From positions 1 through 6,737 of the forward strand of contig CAMKTM010000132.1 in NCBI GenBank assembly GCA_946415695.1: a stretch of DNA of 6,737 nt. Direction: 5' to 3'. The notes below the pieces were generated by a model. It searched no databases. It was not told the origin of the DNA and worked only from the letters and a program-made list of their open reading frames with translations. Position numbers and translations under genes: made by a program. Origin of the DNA: an uncultured Prevotellaceae bacterium (GTDB taxonomy: Bacteria; Bacteroidota; Bacteroidia; Bacteroidales; Bacteroidaceae). Every line of letters starts with the position of its first letter. Position 1 is the first letter of the stretch. Shown one piece after another: positions 1 through 5,527 of this stretch.

Positions 1-650
1 ATTCAGTGCCTGGCAGCGAACAGCTCACGAACATCGTTTTCATGGGACAAGGCGAGCCAATGGACAACCTCGACGCCGTACTGAAAGCCACCCAACTCCT
101 GACAGCACCCGACGGCTGGGCATGGAGCCCGAAACGCATCACCGTCTCAACTGTCGGCATCAAGAAGGGAGTGGAACGCTTCCTCAAAGAGAGCGATTGC
201 CATCTGGCCATCAGCCTGCACAACCCCTTCCCGGAGGAGCGCCTGCAGATGATGCCCGCAGAAAAGACATGCAGCATCCACGAACTGCTGACGTTACTTA
301 AGAAGCAGGACTGGAGCCACCAGCGCAGGTTAAGCTTTGAGTACATCGTCTTCGGCGGCCTCAACGACACGGAACGGCACGCTCGCGAATTGGTGCGCCT
401 GCTCTCGCAGATTGAGTGCCGAGTGAACCTGATACGCTTCCACGAGATACCCGACACGCCATACAAGGGAGCATCGGAAGAAAGAATGGTATGGCTGCGC
501 GACTACCTGACACGCCACGGCGTAACAACCACCATCCGTGCCAGTCGCGGACAAGACATCTACGCCGCCTGCGGACTGCTGCATGCGGCCTCCTCCCCGC
601 TCCCCTTTGGGGGAGTGCCGCCAACAGAGAACAAATACATATATAAATGA
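1..650 (+). CDS. rlmN: RlmN, 23S rRNA (A2503)/tRNA (A37) C2-methyltransferase, 3' part
   Basis: This is the C-terminal part of a radical SAM methyltransferase that makes 2-methyladenosine in 23S rRNA and some tRNAs. The reading frame is open from the window edge, so the N-terminal domain and the CxxxCxxC iron-sulfur motif lie outside. The GTG at 6 is an internal Val codon, not a start. Visible family marks are the SAM-contacting FMGQGEPMDN (usually MGMGEP), WSPKRITVSTVG, CHLAISLHNPFP, RRLSFEYIVFGGLND, CRVNLIRFHEIP and the terminal RASRGQDIYAACG. The Cys of AACG (codon 570-572) corresponds to the methyl-carrying cysteine, so the catalytic end is intact. After AACGLL the protein ends in an atypical tail, SSPLPFGGVPPTENKYIYK, encoded partly by a G/C-rich repeat (593-618). 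The stop overlaps the next start codon as ATGA. Family assignment is very secure; the repeat origin of the tail is an inference. Confidence 0.95.
   Translation, partial: SVPGSEQLTNIVFMGQGEPMDNLDAVLKATQLLTAPDGWAWSPKRITVSTVGIKKGVERFLKESDCHLAISLHNPFPEERLQMMPAEKTCSIHELLTLLKKQDWSHQRRLSFEYIVFGGLNDTERHARELVRLLSQIECRVNLIRFHEIPDTPYKGASEERMVWLRDYLTRHGVTTTIRASRGQDIYAACGLLHAASSPLPFGGVPPTENKYIYK
593..618. repeat. G/C-rich palindromic repeat, copy 1, inverted relative to copy 2
   Basis: The core CTCCCCTTTGGGGGAG is itself nearly palindromic and is preceded by CTCCCCG. The full 26 nt matches the reverse complement of 676-702, differing only by one missing C. It lies in frame inside rlmN and encodes the SPLPFGGV part of the tail. 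This looks like a dispersed intergenic palindromic element (REP/BIME-like) that has become coding. No transposase is present. Confidence 0.8.
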
Positions 651-1744
651 AGAACATGAAAACATATCTTTTAAAGCACTCCCCCAAAGGGGGAGCGGGG
701 AGGGGGCTGGCTCTACTCCTCTGTTTATTTCTTCTGACAAGCTGCACCAAAGAGCAAATCTTCCCCAGAGCCAGCGGACGACCCTACGAAGTGCTTGTCG
801 TGCTCGACAAAAACACGTGGGAAGCTCCTGCCGGCCGCGCTCTCTTCGACATCCTCGACACAGACGTGCCCTGCCTGCCGCAAAGCGAACGCTCCTTCCA
901 CATAACGCAGATTGAGCCGAAAGACCTCAACGCCAACTTCAGCATCTTCCGCAACATCATTCAGGTCAACATCGACAAGACACAATACTCGCGTACCGGA
1001 ATGCGCTTCATGCGCAATAAGTACGCAATGGACCAGATTGTGCTCACCATCAACAGTCCCAGCCAGGAAGACTTCAGGCAGTTCTGCATCGACCACAAAC
1101 AGGAGGTCATCGACTTCCTGACACGAGCAGAAATGAACCGACTCATCAAGGAACTCGAAAAGAAGTACTCAAAAGTCACCTACGACCTGGCCTGGCAGAT
1201 ATTCTCCTGCCAACTCTATGCCCCCAAGGAACTGACAGGCTACAAGAAAGGCGACCACTTCCTCTGGACAAGCAACAACACAGCCACTGGCATGGAGAAC
1301 ATCTGCATGTACAGCTATCCCTATGAAGGACCCGAAACATTCAACAAGGAATATCTGGTGGCCAAACGCGACTCCGTGATGAAGGCCAACCTGCCCGGCG
1401 AAAAGCCCGGCATGTACATGAAAACCGACACGCTATGCACGATAATAAAGCCTATCGTCGTGCACAAACGCTATGCCATGGAAATGCGCGGCCTTTGGTA
1501 CATGGAGAATGACTGCATGGGAGGCCCATTCGTCAGCCATTTCCGCATAGATTCCGAGTTGAACCGCGTCGTCGTGGTCGAAGGATTCGTTTATGCTCCA
1601 GAGAAAATGAAGCGCGGACTCATCCGGCGTCTCGAAGGCTCACTCTACACCCTCCTGCTCCCCGAAGAGCAATACTCGCTCATCGACACTGAAGTAGAAG
1701 AAGAACAGCCAAAAGCCTCACCCAACCCTTCAAAAAAACAATAA
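647..1744 (+). CDS. DUF4837 family lipoprotein
   Basis: This is a 365-residue predicted lipoprotein of the Bacteroidetes-specific DUF4837 family, whose function is not known. Family marks are the stretch after the signal peptide (SGRPYEVLVVLDKNTW, then PAGRALFDILDTDVPCLPQ and SERSFHI) and the later MRGLWYMENDCMGGPFVSH. The signal peptide ends in a lipobox, LLTSC, with Cys33 (codon 743-745) as the predicted lipidated residue. The chosen ATG at 647 overlaps the rlmN stop by 4 nt; an in-frame ATG at 656 would shorten the leader by three residues. The n-region is odd: HSPKGGAGRG between the first Lys residues and the hydrophobic core is encoded by a copy of the G/C-rich repeat (676-702). The C-terminus is a low-complexity acidic, then Pro/Lys-rich tail. 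Family call is confident; biochemical role is unknown. Confidence 0.9.
   Translation: MKNMKTYLLKHSPKGGAGRGLALLLCLFLLTSCTKEQIFPRASGRPYEVLVVLDKNTWEAPAGRALFDILDTDVPCLPQSERSFHITQIEPKDLNANFSIFRNIIQVNIDKTQYSRTGMRFMRNKYAMDQIVLTINSPSQEDFRQFCIDHKQEVIDFLTRAEMNRLIKELEKKYSKVTYDLAWQIFSCQLYAPKELTGYKKGDHFLWTSNNTATGMENICMYSYPYEGPETFNKEYLVAKRDSVMKANLPGEKPGMYMKTDTLCTIIKPIVVHKRYAMEMRGLWYMENDCMGGPFVSHFRIDSELNRVVVVEGFVYAPEKMKRGLIRRLEGSLYTLLLPEEQYSLIDTEVEEEQPKASPNPSKKQ
676..702. repeat. G/C-rich palindromic repeat, copy 2
   Basis: The core CTCCCCCAAAGGGGGAG is followed by CGGGGAG. It forms a 26-27 bp inverted pair with 593-618, with 57 nt between the arms. That spacer holds the rlmN stop and both possible lipoprotein start codons. 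The repeat is translated as part of the signal peptide n-region. Confidence 0.8.
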
Positions 1745-1766
1745 ATCATAAATGAATAAATAGTAA

Positions 1767-2549
1767 ATGAACAAACACAAGATAGCCGTTACTCAAATTG
1801 GCACCGACGCTTCCGTCAAAAACCTTATTTGCCAAATCAGTGAAGACCCGGCCTTGCTTGAACTCTGCACACCTGTCGTCTGCAATAATGCCGAAGCAAG
1901 AAAAGACGTTGACGCAACGGTACTTGTCTCTACAGGCGAGCCCATCGTCTCACCCGCTGATGCCACAGAGATCATTGTGACCGGGCAAACACATCTTATG
2001 ACGCTAACGAAGGAACCCACAGCCGAAGACATCGTCAAATTCCGCGACATCCTTGAGCGAGATTTAGACCTCCGTTCTCCACGCATTGCCATCGTTCAGG
2101 AAAACAACATCCAGAATACTGACCTCGCAAGCCAAGTCACGACAGAGCAAGGCATCAACACCTACGGTCCATACACTGTAGAACAGATCCTGGCAGAAGA
2201 CAATGTTCTGCACTTCGACGGCATCGTTACGGCAGACAAGGCGCTTGCAAATCGCATACTTACGGAACTCCCAGAAGAAGCGCCCGTACAGTTCTTTGCA
2301 GGCAGAGAAACTGTCGTCACGGCAGCCTGTCAGCCCACAGACAAAAAGGAGGAAGAGGATGGCTTGGCCGATGTTTCATGGCTGACACATCCCATCTACA
2401 TCGCTATTGACGTCATCCGCAATCGTGCTTTCTACGATGAAGCACGGCAGAACCCGCTGCCAAAGCTTTTCCACGACAAGCGCGAAGACAAGCGGAAAGA
2501 CAATGCTCCGCAGACAAACAACAACAAAGAAGAGAAAGAACAGGCATGA
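1767..2549 (+). CDS. PdxA-like protein (4-hydroxythreonine-4-phosphate dehydrogenase family), shortened and lacking active-site residues
   Basis: This 260-residue protein keeps the scaffold of Bacteroidetes PdxA (vitamin B6 synthesis, usually about 330-365 residues). It has an N-terminal KIAVTQ strand, then DPALLELCTPVV (27-38), LRSPRIAIV (102-110), INTYGPYT (130-137), HFDGIV (149-154), QFFAG (175-179) and the C-terminal PIYIAIDVIRNRAFYDEARQ (209-228) followed by NPLPK. The functional motifs are gone. The Gly-rich loop after the first strand reads IGTDASV, no GHTE motif is found, and the metal-ligand segments known in E. coli PdxA (TTHLPL, NPHAG, YHDQG) are replaced around TGQTHL (72-77), VQENNIQN (110-117) and TADKAL (155-160). 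The DHGT segment is also absent. About 100 residues between the first strands and residue 70 appear deleted. The frame is intact with no internal stop, so it seems maintained rather than decaying. The C-terminus is highly charged. The gap upstream is 22 nt; the stop overlaps the next gene as ATGA. Homology rests on remembered family sequence, and function is unknown; dehydrogenase activity looks unlikely. Confidence 0.75.
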   Translation: MNKHKIAVTQIGTDASVKNLICQISEDPALLELCTPVVCNNAEARKDVDATVLVSTGEPIVSPADATEIIVTGQTHLMTLTKEPTAEDIVKFRDILERDLDLRSPRIAIVQENNIQNTDLASQVTTEQGINTYGPYTVEQILAEDNVLHFDGIVTADKALANRILTELPEEAPVQFFAGRETVVTAACQPTDKKEEEDGLADVSWLTHPIYIAIDVIRNRAFYDEARQNPLPKLFHDKREDKRKDNAPQTNNNKEEKEQA

Positions 2550-3763
2550 TGAGCAAAAGTTCAGATATGCAATCACTGATGAACCGGTATGGCATCGTGG
2601 GACGCAACGAAGCTCTGCGCGAAGCACTCGCCACCGCTGTTCTGGTAGCTCCTACAGACCTCTCCGTGCTTATTCAAGGCGAAAGCGGCGTGGGCAAGGA
2701 AGTCATTCCGCGCATCATCCACGACCATAGCAAACGAAAGAGCAAGACATACATCGCCATCAACTGCGGTTCTATTCCCGAAGGCACCATCGACAGCGAA
2801 CTCTTCGGACACGAGAAAGGCGCATTCACCAGTGCCATAGGCGAGCACGAAGGCTACTTTGGTGCTGCCGACGGCGGGACACTCTTCCTGGACGAAGTGG
2901 GCGAACTGCCTTTGAGCACACAGGCAAGGCTACTGCGTGTCCTCGAGACAGGCGAATACCTCAGAGTCGGAAGCAGCACACCGCGCAAGACTGATGTCCG
3001 CATCGTTGCTGCCACAAACGTGGACATTCCCAACGCCATCAAGCAGGGACGCTTCCGCGAAGACCTCTATTACCGCCTCTGCACCATAAACATCAAGATA
3101 CCGCCTCTGCGCAAACGACAGGGCGACGCTGTGCTGCTCTTCAAGAAGTTTGCACTCGACACGGCCACACGCTACAACATCCCCGAACCCATCCGCCTCA
3201 CACCCGAGGCAGAAGAAGTGGTCAACTCCTACAAATGGCCCGGCAACATCCGCCAGCTCCGCAACATCACGGAGCAACTCAGCATCCTTTCCGAGACCCG
3301 AAGCATTACGCCGGAAGTGCTTGCGAAATATGGCATCACGCCTAATTCTGATGCCGACACTGGCATTGCCACCATCGGAGGAAGCAATTCCAACACCCAA
3401 CATGACTACGAACAGGAGATAAAGATTCTTGCCCATGCCGTCTTTGAACTGCGTTCCGAAGTGCAGGAACTGAAGGATAAGCTGCAAGGACACAACTGGC
3501 ATGAGACTCCTTCTGGAGCGACCTTGCCTGTTCCTATCGCTGCGCAGAAGAAAGTCCAGCACTCACAACCAGTGGAACTGGACATCCCCACTGCCGAGGA
3601 GATAGTCGATGACGACACGCTCAACATCGGCGACATGGAGAAGCGAAACATTCTGCTTGCCCTCCAGCGCAACCACTACAAGCGCAAACTCGCTGCCGAA
3701 GAGCTTGGCATCAGCGAACGAACGCTTTACAGAAAGATAAAAGCCTATGGAATTGACGAATAG
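2546..3763 (+). CDS. Sigma-54-dependent transcriptional activator (AAA+ with Fis-type HTH), no receiver domain
   Basis: This is a 405-residue bacterial enhancer-binding protein that would use ATP hydrolysis to activate RpoN-containing RNA polymerase. The AAA+ domain starts almost at the N-terminus (YGIVGRNE, 15-22), so there is no receiver, GAF or PAS domain and no visible sensor input. Walker A is GESGVGKE (45-52), the sigma-54 contact loop is GAFTSA (92-97) instead of the usual GAFTGA, and Walker B is GGTLFLDEVGEL (110-121). The Arg-finger segment GRFREDLYYRL and the WPGNIRQLRN motif are present. A linker with a probable coiled coil (EIKILAHAVFELRSEVQELK) leads to the C-terminal Fis-like HTH (RKLAAEELGISERTLYRKIK). 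The start ATG at 2546 overlaps the preceding stop; a second ATG follows at 2549. Its 3' end overlaps lptE by 17 nt, so it is cotranscribed with envelope genes. Target promoters cannot be read from this window. Confidence 0.95.
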   Translation: MMSKSSDMQSLMNRYGIVGRNEALREALATAVLVAPTDLSVLIQGESGVGKEVIPRIIHDHSKRKSKTYIAINCGSIPEGTIDSELFGHEKGAFTSAIGEHEGYFGAADGGTLFLDEVGELPLSTQARLLRVLETGEYLRVGSSTPRKTDVRIVAATNVDIPNAIKQGRFREDLYYRLCTINIKIPPLRKRQGDAVLLFKKFALDTATRYNIPEPIRLTPEAEEVVNSYKWPGNIRQLRNITEQLSILSETRSITPEVLAKYGITPNSDADTGIATIGGSNSNTQHDYEQEIKILAHAVFELRSEVQELKDKLQGHNWHETPSGATLPVPIAAQKKVQHSQPVELDIPTAEEIVDDDTLNIGDMEKRNILLALQRNHYKRKLAAEELGISERTLYRKIKAYGIDE

Positions 3764-4265
3764 AAGACACCTTTTCTTGCCAATCCTGCTTTCGCTGCTC
3801 CTGTCGGCCTGCACCATCAGCTATCGCTTCAATGGTGCCAGCATCGACTATACCGAGACTAAAACCATACAGATTGACAACTTCCCCATCCGCAGTGCTT
3901 ACGTCTGGACACCTATGCAGAGCATCTTCCAAAACAGGCTTACCGACATCTATGCAAACCAGACAAAGCTGCGCCAAGTGAAGAAGAACGGCGACCTGCA
4001 ACTTGCGGGCGAGATTGTTGCCTTCGACCAGTTCAACAAAGGCATCTCCAGCGATGGCTACAGCAGCCAGGTACAGCTCAAGATGACCGTCAACGTGCGT
4101 TTCGTCAACAACAAGAAACACACCGATGACTTTGAACGGCAGTTCACAGCAACTTCAGAATATGATGCCTCGCAGCAACTCACAGCTGTTCAGGAAGAAC
4201 TCGTCACGCAGATGGTCAAAGACCTCACCGACCAGATCTTCAACGCCACGGTTGCCAACTGGTAA
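3747..4265 (+). CDS. lptE: LptE-family LPS-assembly lipoprotein
   Basis: LptE is the outer-membrane lipoprotein that plugs the LptD barrel and helps place lipopolysaccharide in the outer leaflet. This 172-residue protein has a short signal peptide with lipobox LLSAC (Cys22) followed by TISYRFNGASIDYTETKTIQ, typical of the Bacteroidetes LptE domain. Later come a strand-rich middle (NGDLQLAGEIVAFDQ, SSQVQLKMTVNVRFVNNK) and a C-terminal helix (QEELVTQMVKDLTDQIFNATVANW is the closing region, read at 4192-4262). The ATG at 3747 lies inside the end of the sigma-54 activator gene, with a 17-nt overlap, and gives a proper signal peptide, which supports this start. Length fits the family. Acting partner LptD is not in the window. 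Confidence 0.88.
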   Translation: MELTNRRHLFLPILLSLLLSACTISYRFNGASIDYTETKTIQIDNFPIRSAYVWTPMQSIFQNRLTDIYANQTKLRQVKKNGDLQLAGEIVAFDQFNKGISSDGYSSQVQLKMTVNVRFVNNKKHTDDFERQFTATSEYDASQQLTAVQEELVTQMVKDLTDQIFNATVANW

Positions 4266-4276
4266 AGACCTGCATT

Positions 4277-5071
4277 ATGAAACGACCACTCATAGACTTT
4301 ATCCGACGTCCCGACGTCCTTGATGACGATGCCATCAGCCAGCTGCAGGCTCTTACGCAGGAGCACCCCTACTTTCACGTAGCGCGTATCCTGCTTTTGC
4401 AAGCTCTTTACAAGAAGCATTCACCTATTTACGACGAGACGCTTCGCCAAACTGCTATCCTCGTGCCTGACCGAGATGCCGTCTTCCGTCTGACCGAGGA
4501 GCCGCACTATACCCATGCCGAAGAGCACAAACGCTACGATGAAGCCATCGGGTCGGCCGATTCCAGAACGGTAAGCCTCATCGACAACTTTCTCGAAGCT
4601 CAGGCTCCGGCCAAACCTGTCAGCCATCCCATCGATGCAGCGCAGGACTACATTGGCTACCTGCTGCAACGCGAAAGCCAGCAAGGCGGACAGAGACAGG
4701 AAGCCCTCCCAATGAACGGCGGTGGCATCGTCGAGGACTTTCTGGAGAGGGGAAACGGAAGAATTGTCCTCAACGAGAACGACGTCGTTGAGGATTATCA
4801 AGAGAATGGGGCAGGAAAAGTTGTACTTGAAGACAATATCGAAAGCAAACAAAAAGAGACACCTGCGGAAGAAAGCGAAAAGTCACAAAACACCGAAGAG
4901 AATGCAATTCTGACTGAAATTATGGCCGGAATTTACATCAAACAAGGCAAATATGAGAACGCAGTGAAAATTATCCGGCAACTTTCCTTGAAATATCCAA
5001 AAAAAAATCGTTACTTTGCAGACCAAATTCGATTTCTTGAGAAATTAATAATAAATAATAAACACAAATAA
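4277..5071 (+). CDS. Bacteroidetes-specific hypothetical protein with C-terminal TPR-like segment
   Basis: This 264-residue soluble protein has no signal peptide and no enzymatic motif that I recognise. The N-terminal 75 residues (DDAISQLQALTQEHPYFHVA, then RILLLQALYKK) look like a helical repeat. The middle is variable and acidic and contains two adjacent degenerate copies of a 19-residue unit (151-169 and 170-188) with the pattern VVED(F/Y), then NG.G.(I/V)VL. The C-terminal part (about 210-260; MAGIYIKQGKYENAVKIIRQ, then LSLKYPKKNRYFADQIRFLEKL) reads as one TPR-like helical hairpin. Proteins of this type commonly sit between lptE and secG in Bacteroidales, as far as I recall. The gap to lptE is 11 nt and to secG is 1 nt. 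The 3' end is clearly more A/T-rich than the rest and holds an A9 run (4999-5007). A scaffolding or assembly role is only a guess. Confidence 0.8.
   Translation: MKRPLIDFIRRPDVLDDDAISQLQALTQEHPYFHVARILLLQALYKKHSPIYDETLRQTAILVPDRDAVFRLTEEPHYTHAEEHKRYDEAIGSADSRTVSLIDNFLEAQAPAKPVSHPIDAAQDYIGYLLQRESQQGGQRQEALPMNGGGIVEDFLERGNGRIVLNENDVVEDYQENGAGKVVLEDNIESKQKETPAEESEKSQNTEENAILTEIMAGIYIKQGKYENAVKIIRQLSLKYPKKNRYFADQIRFLEKLIINNKHK
4727..4840 (+). repeat. Tandem 57-bp (19-residue) imperfect in-frame duplication
   Basis: Unit 1 (4727-4783) encodes IVEDFLERGNGRIVLNEND and unit 2 (4784-4840) encodes VVEDYQENGAGKVVLEDNI. They share about half of their residues. DNA identity is lower, so the duplication is old or kept at protein level. 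Confidence 0.65.
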
Positions 5072-5072
5072 C

Positions 5073-5432
5073 ATGTACACATCTATCGTCATCCTGATTG
5101 TACTGGCCTCCATTCTCATGTGCCTCATCGTACTTATTCAGGAATCCAAAGGCGGCGGTCTGGCTGCCGACTATTCCAACAACAATCAGATTCTGGGTGC
5201 GCCCAAGACAACGAACTTCATCGAAAAGGCAACCTGGTTTCTTGCTGGTGCAATGATTTTCCTCAGCGTTATCAGTGTAGCATTCTTGCCCGGTGCTGGC
5301 CACAATGACTCAGTCATTATGCAGGAGGCCGTAGAACAGGCAGCCACCAACCCCGGAAATGTGCCCGCCATGGAACAGCCCGCAGCAACAGATGCTCCTG
5401 CTGAGACACCGGCAGAGACTCCCGCCCAGTAA
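5073..5432 (+). CDS. secG: SecG, preprotein translocase subunit
   Basis: SecG is the small inner-membrane partner of SecYE that assists SecA-driven protein export. The 119-residue product has two membrane segments (about 4-22 and 55-73) joined by the signature loop QESKGGGLA (23-31), then APKTTNFIEKATWFLAGAMI, all characteristic of SecG. After TM2 comes a long tail rich in Pro, Ala and Glu with short PAET repeats, common in Bacteroidetes SecG and longer than in E. coli. The start codon is 1 nt after the preceding stop and is preceded by an A-rich stretch without a Shine-Dalgarno, usual for this phylum. It is the last gene before a strong terminator-like hairpin. Confidence 0.95.
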   Translation: MYTSIVILIVLASILMCLIVLIQESKGGGLAADYSNNNQILGAPKTTNFIEKATWFLAGAMIFLSVISVAFLPGAGHNDSVIMQEAVEQAATNPGNVPAMEQPAATDAPAETPAETPAQ

Positions 5433-5454
5433 ACAAACAAAATCCCTATCAAAC

Positions 5455-5470
5455 TTCCCCGAAAGGGGAA
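5455..5470. repeat. Small perfect hairpin with GAAA tetraloop
   Basis: TTCCCC, then GAAA, then GGGGAA: six base pairs closed by C-G around a GNRA-type loop. It sits 22 nt after the secG stop and shares its last two A residues with the larger hairpin that follows. It resembles the core of the G/C-rich repeats elsewhere in the window. Confidence 0.7.
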
Positions 5471-5520
5471 AAAGCCCCTCCCAGCCTCCCCAAAAGGGAG
5501 GAGAATGGGAGGGGCTTTTT
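5469..5520. terminator. Strong intrinsic terminator after secG, possibly bidirectional
   Basis: AAAAAGCCCCTCCCA (5469-5483) pairs perfectly over 15 bp with TGGGAGGGGCTTTTT (5506-5520). Inside it CCTCCC (5485-5490) pairs with GGGAGG (5496-5501) around a CAAAA loop. The stem ends in five T on the + strand, and the mirror A-run gives the same for the - strand. The hairpin is built from repeat-like G/C blocks. It ends 7 nt before the next start codon, so it would also control or insulate the kinase gene. Confidence 0.85.
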
Positions 5521-5527
5521 ATGATTT

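Noticed and set aside
6..8. GTG as the start of the first gene
   Set aside because: The frame is open to the window edge and the protein lacks the RlmN N-terminal half, so this is an internal codon of a truncated gene.
593..702. Insertion sequence or MITE with terminal inverted repeats
   Set aside because: The inverted arms look like a mini-element, but no target-site duplication is visible by eye and the spacer contains the gene junction itself; kept as a palindromic repeat pair.
330..750. Long minus-strand frames over the rlmN/lipoprotein junction
   Set aside because: They lie opposite well-recognised genes, have no family features, and owe their openness to G/C-rich repeats and codon bias.
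1710..1744. A further copy of the G/C-rich repeat at the lipoprotein C-terminus (CCTCACCCAACCC)
   Set aside because: Only a short C-rich resemblance without the palindromic partner; too weak to call.
2930..3562. 210-codon minus-strand frame under the sigma-54 activator gene
   Set aside because: It is a shadow of the strongly conserved AAA+ coding sequence; its translation shows no domain.
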